Assembly (NCBI RefSeq): GCF_003945595.2
Contig: NW_024105087.1
Span: 5,463,001-5,527,000 of the forward strand
Direction of reading: 5' to 3'
DNA from: Pipra filicauda
Taxonomy: Eukaryota > Chordata > Aves > Passeriformes > Pipridae
DNA length: 64,000 nucleotides
The position numbers were made by a program, and so were the translations under genes. Positions within the stretch are counted from its first letter, which is position 1. Each line of letters starts with the position of its first letter. This document shows positions 37,401 through 46,425 of this stretch, in pieces. The notes under the pieces are model-generated. The model made no database searches. It was not told the origin of the DNA and saw only the letters and a list, made by a program, of their open reading frames with translations.

Positions 37401-40400
37401 AGAAAAGAAACTGTGGCTTAAAGCAAGTGACTCTAAGAGGTGGGAGTGCAGGGAAGGATAAAAGGGGACTTTGCCAAGTGCTGCTTCAGACCCACCCTGC
37501 TGAAAAGGGCCAGTGATGATGCTATCACAGGTGACACAGCGAGCATGACTCTTGCCCTGTTTGCACCCAGCAGTGGAATTAACACACTGGGAATAAGACA
37601 TTTGCTAACCTACTTGGAAGCTCTTGCAGCTTAGAAGCACTGCAAGCCAAGGTGTGCCTTCAGTTTGCACAGGGCTGTTTTCAAGGTGGCTGACTCGGCT
37701 GCCAATAGCTACAGTAACACTGTACCCAAGGAGTTCGCAGTTTTCAGACGGGTTTTGGGCCTTCTCTTAGCCACAGGTACTCTGCAATCCCTGCTGCCTC
37801 TGCTTTCTCTAAAGCTATATTGAATGCCCTGTGACCCCTGTGAGAGCCGTAGTGCTCAGATAAGAAAGGCAAGGTCTGCAGGGCTGAATAAAACCCTTAT
37901 TGAAACTAGGTGTATACAAGTAAGAAAATAACTTGCTACTTTAAAGTGGTCAGGATTCACTTTCTTGAAGATATGACCACTTATGACTATTTTCTCCTTA
38001 CAAGTCCCAGGTCTCTTTTAAAGACTTGTCTACACCACTGTGGGTCAGGCTCTTTAGAACCTCAAAAAAAACAGTGTTTCCCAGTCATGCATTACTTCAA
38101 ACTCAGCTGAGACAAGTCATGAAAAACTAACAGCACAAAGCAACAAAGATGCACAACCACCATGCAGACATGCACTAACACCAAGTTAACAAAAGAAAGT
38201 TATATATCAAGTGTTCATCTCAAGTTCACCACTAGAACCAACTCACCATGTGAAAAAACAGAACTGGAAATAATGTTTGTAATACAGTGTAAAAACTAAG
38301 TGAGAATTGAAACAAAAGAGCTTAAAGAGACATAGTCAGAATTTATGTTATTCTTTTATATCTGTTTAAAAACTAAACAGATCGATTTTATTTCTTGTTT
38401 TTCTTATGCTAGTGCAAGCCTACCTTTTTGTGTTCAGATTTAAAGACAAGTCCATTCATTGCTCAGTAAAAAAATCAAAGCTTTACATTATGCAACCTGA
38501 TCATGTCCCTTTAAGAAAACACTATATTTAAAAAAAAAACCAACCAAACTAAATTCATTACACAAAGAACAGACTAACAGCCAAGCTCAGCATTCAGTAC
38601 ACTTTATTGGACAGTCAAATATAGAGTGCATTCATCCAGAACAGCCAGCTTCTCCATCTCAGAACTGCCTTCTACAAAGCAGGTTCAGTAATAAGCTCAA
38701 TATGGTTTGGCCTTGCAAACACAGGTAGTTCTTTTAAAGTCTCACAAGTATGGAGTGTTACAATAGAAGGTATAAAGTCATCCCAAGGTAGGCTGCAAGG
38801 TACGCAATGGTGAACGACTGTCCTTTGTTTGTATTTAACTTCCTCGGGTTTGGAAAGAGATTTCCCTTGTATTTTAGTCTGGAAAGTGTAAAAGCAGAGT
38901 ATAGATTAGAAAGATTGAATCAGCTTGCATCATGTTAAAAAGAAAAGTCATAGCTAAAAAGGAAGGAAATCAGGAACAAGTTTAAAGGAGACACACACAA
39001 ATGGAAGACAAAACCCAGTATTTGCTAAATAAGCAACTAGAACGTCCTGTAAGCCAAACATCATTTTACAGTTCAAATGATGTCCCAGATTTCCTACTGC
39101 TACTTCGAGTCTTGCTTCTGCCAGGGGCTTTTTACATCCCACTAAATTTGAGAACAGCTTTCCATTAAAAAGAGCTACAGGAGATTTGCTATCAGATATT
39201 TTTTTAAAGTCTGATATCATTAATTAAAATACAATTAAATATATTGCAACCCTCTAACAAACAAACAAGCCCAAAATAGGATTTGATTGTTTCTCTTGTT
39301 TTGACAGACTTGTTTGCTATGTACAGTTCTCTGTAATAGGCATTTTGGGTTCAGGCACGAGGGGTGAATCTTCCCCTGGTTAAGAAACCACAAAAATCCT
39401 ATCAGAAGACTCTCTCTCTGATCACCTGCTCCCCAATATTAAGTTCTTCCACCTAGAAAGTTCTTCAGTTATGATAACACATGCAGCAAATACTCCATGG
39501 ACGTGCTGTCTGATGTGCTGCTTTTCTGTCTGCCACTTCATATTTTTACCAGCCCCGTTTTAGATCTTATTTTGAGCTTGATTTAATGTGACCCTAAAAA
39601 AATACCAGATTACTTTGACAACGGAATTTTCAATTGCTCTTATCAGCAATGCTTCCTGTGAAAAAGTGTAAGGACTGACTCTAAATGCACAGGGAAAGAA
39701 GCTGCAGTGGCACTTCTGGGAAAAGCAATACTATGGTAACACTCTATGACAAGATACACACAAAATAAAACTATGCAGGGAATGGGAAAAAACGGGGGAA
39801 GAAGAGGGATGTTATCCTTTTTGAGAAAGCACACAGAGGGTTCTGTAGGAAAAGTAAGAACAGAAACCTCTTTAGGGAATACACAGTTGGGAATGAAGAA
39901 GGGTTTTTAAAAAGAGCTGATTCAACTGTAGTTTTGTATTGTGAATTGGAGTTAGCTACTCAGAAGTCCAACTAAGAATTCCAGGATAAGCATTTATTCA
40001 GAAGTCCAATATTGAAAACAATATAGGAAACAAGTTTCAACTGTGTTCACTGGACGGCCTTAGAAATGTTCTGGACTTCTTATGGACTTCTTCCTATCAA
40101 TAAAAAGAGAGGCAGCAATCATCTGCCATTGGCTGTGACATTTATGTAAGTTATGAAGCAGCACAAAGCATCAGATTATGGGGCATCTGGAGAGTACCCA
40201 AATTCAGAATTAGGTAAGTTGCAGAGCACTGAGTACTCTCTTTACCCCAGCCTTGGGCAACACAGGTACAGCCTTCAGTGGGCCAACAACCCCACTGATC
40301 CTGCAGGTATCCCACTCCAACATTTTGGTAGGCTAGGGTTAAAACTCAGTGAACCTTGCAGAAGTGAACCTTAAGAGAAAAGAGGGAACATACTGATATC

Positions 40401-43400
40401 ACTGGGAGTGCACTGGGAGGTTTGCTTAATGCTTCCACATCTACTGTGTTCTTCTGACTGTGGCAGTCAGAATGGAATGAGGGTAACCCTCACTTCTGCC
40501 CTGAGCAGGAGGATACAAGGTCAGTGGGAGAAGTTATATCCCTTGGTCCTGGTTATTTTTTACTTTAGGGACAAGGAAGGACTGCATTAAAATCGTGGCT
40601 GAATTCTCAGTATTTAAAGAATGGAGTATAAAAACTGTATTGCTTCCAGCTGCTTAAGTAAAAGGAAATTAAGGCGTTTTACCATTTTAAATCTTGAAAT
40701 CTGTAATTTTAAAGTTCTAAAACTAAAGGATGTGTTGTGGAACTTCAAGGCTAACAATTTCAAAAGAAATAATTATAGAGGCAGACAATTCAAATCATGT
40801 TCTCACATTGAAAACAAAATTTAAACTCAGCATACTTTATTCAAATCTATTCTTTGTGTGCATGCAAATATATTAAATCAATTCCCTAGATGTCAGTAAC
40901 AGAAAAAATAAAGAAGAGCTTCTAGTGCTCTGGCTTCAGTAGCTTATTTAATTTTTTAAAATAACAACTAAATAAAAAGATATAAAGTTCCTTAGGTAAT
41001 TTTGCTAATTGCTTTTCCTAGCAAGGCCATGTTTGCCAAAGTTCTATCTTTTACATTAACGTCACTGTAACACTAATTGATGTAGACAGAGACAACATTC
41101 CATTACAAGTATTTGAACTAACATGGTCTAATTATCCAAGCACGAAGAGCTAAATAAGGATTTGCCATACATTTACGTAGTTCCTGCTTTTCATTTAACC
41201 CTAAATCAAAAAGGACAAAATCAAAGGTTCGGGACAAAAAAAAATGGTCCAATTTAGAACATTTAAAAAAATGGTAGAGGCTTTTTTTTCCCTACTGAAC
41301 TGTGTTCCTTGATGGCCTGTGGCCTGGACCCAACCTGTTGATTGAGAAAAATTTAGTATCTTCTCCTACACCCCAACAAATGAAAGAACAAAACTGATTT
41401 TGACAGCATTATGCATCCAGTCAAGTTTCATTAAGCTTCCAGTAAATCAAATACCCACTATATGATTAATGATTCACACATCAACTCTTTCCATCCACAG
41501 AGACTCTCACAGGCGGATCAAAGGTCAGATTCATTGCCTTACTCACACCATTCTCAAAATTTGTGCAGCAGTAGCTTTGTAACAGAACAACGCTGCACAA
41601 CCACCTTTGTTTTGACTCCCACTCACGCGGTTCAGACAAGGACTTGGACAGTGTTAAGGCCTGATCAGACAACCCAAAAATCTGTTCCAGATCCTCATGT
41701 ACCCAGGGAACAAGAGAGAAGAGCTCAACTCACCCTTCCTTGACCAAGGGTTGCCTTTCCGCCCCTCAGCTCTCTCATGAAGAACATTCACATGGTCAAT
41801 AAACCTGCTGCGGGATGAACTGACTACTCTGTAGGCCTGAAAGGAAATTACACCTGAACTTATTGCCACATCCCTACAAAGTTACCAAACACAAAGAGAG
41901 GAGAGGGAGAGAAGGGTTTTTAAGCAAGTGCTACTGTCTATCTTAAAAGGCATATAAAGTTTATGCTAAGCAAAGTTAAAAAAAAAAAATTAACAGCCTG
42001 CTATAAGAATATATTTATGCATTTCATATTTCTCCATTGTTAGAAAGCAAATACAATATACCAGGCACCTTTTGAAGTGCTGCTGTGTTTCAGGAATTGA
42101 AAACAGTGTTTTAAAAGGTAATTACAATAAGATTATTATTATTATTATTTTTCTAACGTGGTAAACATGTAACAGCAAGAGAACTTGTTATTCCTCCGGA
42201 TATGCAATCAAACAAGTTTGGTATTTTGAACAAATAGCTACTTACCATTCAAGAGGATTATTTTGTGGGACAGGGAAATAGGTACCGGGGATGTGCTAAT
42301 CACTGTCTCAGATCTTGGGGAAGAGGGGTGGATGTAAGCTATAAAATGGAGGATTTAGGGATGTGAAGCACAGAATCTGACTTATTTAGAAGCAGGGAAG
42401 AGAATGGTTACTGAAAAGCTTAAGGAAAGCAGATGTTTACAAAACTTTAACACTCTTTTTCAAAGTAACTAATCTTTCTTTCTTTTTGTGCCCAAATTAG
42501 CAAGGTTCATAATCTTCCCCTTGCAGCTTCAGACAGCTTCTTTCATATCTGTCTCACCCACTTTGAGATATTCCTAATGTTTGTGGTTGATAAGAAGAGG
42601 CAAGGGGTTAGAGGCAGGTGCCTCACTCCAGCTTTGGACACATTCACTTCACACAGTTTTAAATATGCTTTCCACTAAGAATGACCCAGCACTAGTTACC
42701 AAAGCAACAGCAAATCAGGCAAGCAATAGGCATTCAGGTTCACTAGTTCTCTAGAGCTGATTTTTCAGTTAGGCTGTACTTAGCTCTACGCCACAATGTC
42801 TACGTTCTACTGACGGTTTGAACCTTGATCATGTTCTTTAACCCAGAACACACCTCATAGCATGGCAACTCAGAAAGCACGAGCAGCTCCACCCCAAAAC
42901 ACTTACATAAAATAAACCACTGAAAGCCGCAACACCAGCAAGTAGATAGATAATCATATTCTCTCCGGAAGAGCCGGGAACGCTCCCAGATGACATCTGG
43001 CGAAGAGGTGCTATAAAAACCATTAAGTAAATTGATGTAAAATGCTGCTGAAATACGATCACAAAACAGAACGATGGAGTCTGAACACTGCTTGGGAAAG
43101 GATGATTCAAAAAGATGTAACAAAAAACAGAGAGGTACAGCTTAGTGACGTTTCCTACAACCGAGCAACACAGGGCATGGTGCCCAGCTGAACGAGGTGT
43201 ATGGCTGAGATCTTCCTAAGAGTGTGAGTTTTTCTCTGAACTACACTGCCTGCCATCAGCTGCCAAGTACTGGATATAGTCTGTATAGACCAAGGAATGT
43301 TAAAAAAAAAAGCAAGTAAAAAAATTCTTGACTATAGTATGTAAAAGAATTAATCTGTCCTTATTTGTTATGATCAGCAGAGTTAACGAATTCTCTTCAG

Positions 43401-44554
43401 TTTAGTAACAGAGAATTTAAAAAAAGCCTTTTCCTTTGAATTCATGTTCTTTCATTCCCAAACAGACTGCTGACATTTTGACACATAACCTTAACCTCAT
43501 GAAATGGCCAGCAGGGCAGATAGGTAGGATTACACAATTTTATCCCTGATTGGGTACATATTGCCTCTAACAGCAGTGTTACACGTTTGATTTGTGTCCA
43601 CTGTTCCTGTAGCTTTGATGCTTGCTACAGTCTTCGATTCATCCGTACATCTCAAAAAGAGACCCATGAAAAACACACGTAACTCTCTTGGTCAACAAAG
43701 CTTTCAGGTGAATTTCCTGACTTGATCCCCGATGAGAAACACCTCATCGAAAGAGTGCTCAGGAAAGATAAAATGGTTCCGAGCACTGCAATTGGCGGCT
43801 GCAAAAATAGTCACAATCTCAAAACATTGACATGGTGTGCCAGATTATGTTTAGCATCATCTGTCTCATGACACACTTCTCGGACTCCTCTTCGATAGCC
43901 AGGCATCCTAATGGATTTCTGTATATTTACATTTTCATTCCGCAGCAGTTTCTCGTTAACCCTCCTCTCCGAGGCTGCCGGCTATAGCAGAAGAGTGCAC
44001 CGGCGAGCTGCCATCACCCAGCACGGCTGGCAGGGGTTTTTTTGCCATCGGTTACACAACTCCTGATGCGCCAAAAGCCATGGCTGCGGCACGCCGGGTG
44101 GATCCCCGCTCCCTCCCCGGGCCGGCAATGCTCTCCCGAGCGATCTGTACCCCGCTATTCCCTGTGCTGGGGGGCGCAAGGGAATGCAGCAGCGACCCTC
44201 TCTTGGGTCCCGGGAAGAGGGGAAGGGGGGTCCCGGGCGGGCTCGGCTGCCCAGTGGATCGCCCGGAGCTCCGGGGCAGCCGGTCCCCGGAGCCGGGGGT
44301 GCCCGACCAGCCGTGCCGGGCTCCCACCACCCCGCCGCCCCTGCCCCCGGCCCCGCGTCCCCGCCGCCCGCCCGCGACCTTCGCGCGTCCCCTCCGCCCC
44401 TGCCCGTCCCGTCCCGCCCCGCCCCGCGCCCCCTCACGCCGTCCCGGTGACCTCCACCCGGGCTCGTACCGCGCTGCTTGAGGCGGCCGGCGGCGGCGGG
44501 AGCCCTGCTCAGGCGGAACGCCAGCGCCTGCGAGGCGGCCCTGCACAGGGACAT
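22397..44554 (-). CDS. MGARP: MGARP, mitochondria-localized glutamic acid-rich protein
   Basis: MGARP (also called HUMMR) is a mitochondrial membrane protein; in mammals it is induced by hypoxia and linked to mitochondrial transport. Exons on the minus strand are 44554-44470, 43010-42907, 41836-41734 and 37139-36838, giving 197 residues ending VQG. Mammalian MGARP also ends in AQG. Residues 1-44 form a basic, Ala/Ser/Arg-rich leader. PGSSGENMIIYLLAGV (40-55) opens the single hydrophobic segment (about 47-65) and closely matches mammals. Exon 4 is a Glu/Ala-rich tail. A donor sits on the last codon of exon 4 (CAAG then GTTAAC). Two further phase-1 exons, 23320-23162 and 22443-22397, join in frame to give a 264-residue form ending SAKDP. 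The ATG is in a perfect GCCGCCACC context. Identity of exons 1-4 is firm; the long form is a prediction. Confidence 0.85.
22444..23161. other. Intron between predicted MGARP exons 5 and 6
   Basis: 718-bp intron containing a perfect 32-bp palindrome (listed separately). Confidence 0.55.
22521..22552. repeat. Perfect 32-bp palindrome
   Basis: The arm CCTTTAGTCCAAAGGA (22521-22536) is followed immediately by its exact reverse complement, with no loop; the centre is GGATCC. It could form a hairpin in RNA or a cruciform in DNA. It lies 77 bp upstream (minus sense) of predicted MGARP exon 6. Confidence 0.97.
23162..23320 (-). CDS. MGARP: Predicted MGARP exon 5 (alternative, avian extension)
   Basis: 159 bp, symmetric phase 1-1, between acceptor TGATTCATAG and donor GCAGAAG then GTGCAAG. 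It encodes ESVSEVLDVAASSALEENLD, then SGKEGVASAAQELSDTASES and QDADAEESWQTAE. The acidic Glu/Ser/Ala composition matches exon 4, and the phase fits both exon 4 and exon 6. Mammalian MGARP ends before this point. Alternatively, it belongs to a separate minus-strand gene whose upstream exons I missed. Confidence 0.6.
34274..34545. other. GC-rich, CpG-bearing patch
   Basis: About 270 bp clearly richer in G+C and CpG than its AT-rich surroundings, with a CACGTG E-box at its left edge (about 34271). Possible regulatory element or old inserted sequence. The open frame on the plus strand shows no recognisable protein. Confidence 0.35.
34989..35220 (-). repeat. CR1 LINE 3' fragment
   Basis: Begins with ATCACAGAATCATCACAGAA and GGTTTGGGTTGGAAGGGACC, then CCTTGAACACTTCCAGGGAT and GGGCAACCTC. 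This is the reverse complement of the CR1 3' region. Confidence 0.92.
35575..35665. repeat. (TA)-rich microsatellite region
   Basis: Interrupted TATATA runs separated by CTTTAGA and CTCTAGA motifs. Self-complementary and likely unstable. Confidence 0.85.
36301..36306 (-). terminator. Candidate poly(A) signal for short MGARP mRNA
   Basis: Minus-strand AATAAA about 530 bp past the exon 4 stop codon. It would give a 3'UTR of roughly 0.55 kb. No expression evidence. Confidence 0.4.
36838..37139 (-). CDS. MGARP: MGARP exon 4 (Glu/Ala-rich tail, first stop)
   Basis: Follows acceptor AATCCCTAG in phase 1. It encodes EGDEETDEVTEAEKATEEAD and then acidic, Ala-rich repeats ending AAAVQG and TAA (36840-36838). 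If the embedded donor at 36842 is used, the coding exon is 36843-37139 and continues to exon 5. Internal 18-bp and 27-bp tandem repeats are listed separately. Confidence 0.85.
36850..36921 (-). repeat. 18-bp tandem repeat in MGARP exon 4
   Basis: Four in-frame copies on the minus strand encode NSEAAA, NSEAAA, NSEVAA and NSEAAA. Copies differ by single bases, so recent length change is likely. Confidence 0.95.
37017..37070 (-). repeat. 27-bp tandem duplication in MGARP exon 4
   Basis: Two copies (37017-37043 and 37044-37070) differing at the last base. They encode AGPAAQDES twice in succession. Confidence 0.95.
38603..38608 (-). terminator. Candidate poly(A) signal in MGARP intron 3
   Basis: Minus-strand CCAATAAAGTGTACTG followed within 45 bases by a T/G-rich TCTGTTCTTTGTG, the usual arrangement of a poly(A) signal and downstream element. 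Confidence 0.4.
38672..38878 (-). other. Candidate terminal exon of an unidentified minus-strand transcript
   Basis: Not recognised. A plausible acceptor (TTTTACACTTTCCAG) is followed by a 68-codon open frame in phase 0, including PCSLPWDDFIPSIVTLHTCE and ending HIELITEPAL before TAG. A poly(A) signal lies about 65 bp further on. The phase 2 frame is also open for 39 codons and ends in a hydrophobic stretch (FTIAYLAAYLGMTLYLLL). That frame would join in phase to an upstream frame at 39541-39426 that starts MKWQTEKQH and ends at a GTGATC donor. It is not in phase with MGARP exon 3. Frames this short also arise by chance. Confidence 0.2.
41734..41836 (-). CDS. MGARP: MGARP exon 3
   Basis: 103 bp from acceptor TTTCCTTTCAG to donor GTGAGTTG. 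It encodes AYRVVSSSRSRFIDHVNVLH then ERAEGRKGNPWSRK, a basic juxtamembrane segment, and ends in phase 1. The opening AY corresponds to AYKTV in mammals. Confidence 0.85.
41837..42906. other. MGARP intron 2
   Basis: 1.07-kb intron; nothing else recognised. Confidence 0.8.
42907..43010 (-). CDS. MGARP: MGARP exon 2 (membrane segment)
   Basis: 104 bp, entered in phase 1 and left in phase 0. It encodes PLRQMSSGSVPGSSGENM followed by the hydrophobic IIYLLAGVAAFSGLFY. The acceptor is TTTTTATAG and the donor GTAAGT. This is the best conserved part compared with mammalian MGARP. Confidence 0.92.
43011..44469. other. MGARP intron 1
   Basis: 1.46-kb intron. Its upstream 400 bp are part of the promoter CpG island; the remainder is AT-rich with nothing recognised. 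Confidence 0.8.
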
Positions 44555-44850
44555 GGTGGCGGCGGCGGCGGGCAGCGGAGCGGGCGCTCGACTGTGCCCG
44601 TCGGCGCGGGGCTGCGGAGACGGACAGCGATCCCCGCCCCGCCGAGCCGCGGGGGCGGAACGGGCCGGGCCCCGCCCCGCGCCAACACCTGGACACCGCT
44701 CCCGGAGGACGCCGGGGGTGACCGGGACACGGCGGGAAGCGGCAGGAGCCGCTCCGGCAGCAGCGGGAAGCGCCTTCCCGGAACGCAAGGGCAGACAGCC
44801 CTGTGCCGAACGCCGCCGTACACGGTGCTGAAACAGACCCAGAATATGAG
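44080..44850 (-). promoter_or_regulatory. MGARP: CpG-island promoter of MGARP
   Basis: GC- and CpG-rich stretch spanning exon 1 and the start of intron 1. No TATA box is evident upstream of the ATG. MGARP is hypoxia-inducible in mammals, but no confident hypoxia-response element is claimed here. Confidence 0.75.
44470..44554 (-). CDS. MGARP: MGARP exon 1 (start codon, leader)
   Basis: 28 codons plus one base: MSLCRAASQALAFRLSRAPA then AAGRLKQR. It is Arg- and Ala-rich with no acidic residue, as expected for mitochondrial targeting. The donor is GCGCG then GTACGAGC. Confidence 0.88.
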
Positions 44851-44859
44851 GGATTGCAT

Positions 44860-45561
44860 TTAGCAAGGAGGGGGAGGACGGTGAGGAACGAACTACTGTT
44901 CTACTAAAATAGGGCGTTCACCAAGAACATTCCTTTGCCAACAGTTCCTGGAAGGAAGGGGGGGGGGAATAAAATGGAGAAATCACCTAAATTGACGGCA
45001 AAGGGCACTCACGTTAAACACCGGGACACAGGCGTGTTTGCAGTAGAACACCGGAAAGGAAGCGCTGCTGTGGGATCATGGTGACTGTCACAGTCATGGG
45101 CGTCTCGGGGGCAGAGCTGTGCAGCTGCTCCTCTCCTCCCTGCACTGTCAGGCAGTTGCCCCCTGTTTCTCATCTACACAGAGCTGTGTTGTTCCCTCTG
45201 TGATTATTTAATGCCCTATTGTGCCGACTGCTGCGGTCCCATTTTTGCAGCCTTTGTCCTTGACTGACCTTGATGCACGAAGAGAAGGCAGTGCTCACGC
45301 TGGACACTGACAGCGCCTGTGCAGTCTCACTGTGTGAGCACTGTAGGCACCTCTCTAGCATAAGCAATTCCCAAAATGCACACAGGAAAATGCACCTTCT
45401 GGCATTTGTACTAGTTGTATTAGGCTTCCCTAATATATCTTCCAGAATAACACAGAGGATTTTAAAAATAAGATCGATTATCTATGAAATGGAAATGCAA
45501 CATAAAACAACTTCAAGACCAGCAGAATGAAATATTAATGGCAACAAAAGTCCTTGAAAGT
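44860..45561. other. Spacer between the MGARP start and the NDUFC1 3' end
   Basis: About 0.7 kb separating two genes in the same orientation. A G-run of about 10 occurs near 44960. No exon recognised. Confidence 0.6.
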
Positions 45562-45707
45562 TTTTTCTAGGCTTTATAATTTATTTCATATTTATGCACA
45601 TGAAATGTATGAACATACAAGTAATTACATAACTGTACTCCTGCTGTGCTCACTTATTTGTAGGACAACCGGTGATCATGTTACTTCTTACTGACCACAT
45701 CATCAAC
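45562..45707 (-). other. NDUFC1: NDUFC1 3'UTR exon
   Basis: Acceptor CTTCCTTAG (plus 45716-45708) followed by non-coding sequence and an AATAAA. The first base, G, restores TAG after the TA left by the donor in exon 3. The 3' edge is estimated from the poly(A) signal. Confidence 0.6.
45580..45585 (-). terminator. NDUFC1 poly(A) signal
   Basis: Minus-strand ATGAAATAAATTATAAAG about 120 bp into the predicted 3'UTR exon. Confidence 0.65.
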
Positions 45708-46341
45708 CTAAGGAAGAGGAAAAAAAAATCTTAGCAACAAGAAAAATAGATGTGATGAATATGGTTAGAAACATCTCATAACATCCTATATTTTTATCTG
45801 GAGAGAAATGTTTACAGGGAAAAATAACCACAGCACCACAAGTTTTTCCTCTATCTAGTATAAGGAATTTCTTCCATGTGGAATATTAATTGCTCTGAGG
45901 CCATAATCCCAAAAAGACTTAGCTGGCAGACAGACACACAGTTTTTTACATTGAAAAGCACAACACCACATACAATCTGCCCTGTAATGCACATTTAAGG
46001 GCACTGACTTTACATCATTTTTATGTGTTTCAGCTACTCTGATCTCCTTGCCACTGAGACATTGGAAAGGTGTTCAATTTACAAACTTTATTCACTATAG
46101 ACGCTGTAAGAGACGTGTCACATGTCCAAGACAGAGCGCCAACAGTGAATATGTGAAAATAAAGATCAGTCACCTTATCGTTTTAAAGCTGGAATGAGTT
46201 AGAAGAATAGCAAAAGCCAAGATGTAAAGTATTAAGGAAAATAATAAGGGAAGAATGTCAGTCTGATATCTTGCCTGCTATCAGATGTCAAAGATCTTCA
46301 GAATTTCTGTTAAGTCAAAAGCATCTGTATGTGTACACTTA
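45708..46341. other. NDUFC1 intron in the 3' end
   Basis: About 0.63 kb between the stop-codon donor and the 3'UTR exon; nothing else recognised. Confidence 0.55.
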
Positions 46342-46425
46342 CTATGAGCATTCTGTACACTTATGGTGTCCCTCTTTTTGTCTTCTCTCATATTCCATTA
46401 CATCTTCATTATGCTGCTTGATAAG
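46342..46425 (-). CDS. NDUFC1: NDUFC1 exon 3 (last coding exon)
   Basis: Acceptor ATTTTATAG; encodes LIKQHNEDVMEYERRQKEGH then HKCTECS and the TAG stop at 46344-46342. The G of TAG is also the first base of a GTAAGTG donor. Confidence 0.93.
   Translation of the reverse strand, partial: LIKQHNEDVMEYERRQKEGHHKCTECS

Larger units (their letters stand above)
37140..41733. other. MGARP intron 3
   Basis: 4.6-kb intron. It contains a minus-strand poly(A) signal with an open frame upstream (see 38603-38878) and otherwise nothing recognised. Confidence 0.65.

Noticed and set aside
37139..38878. 38672-38878 as a coding alternative last exon of MGARP
   Set aside because: MGARP exon 3 ends in phase 1 and would hit a stop (GAC TAA) at once, so the open frame cannot be MGARP coding sequence.
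43982..44866. 294- and 273-residue open frames around MGARP exon 1
   Set aside because: CpG-island artefacts. Only 44554-44470 on the minus strand fits a start codon, splice donor and MGARP homology.
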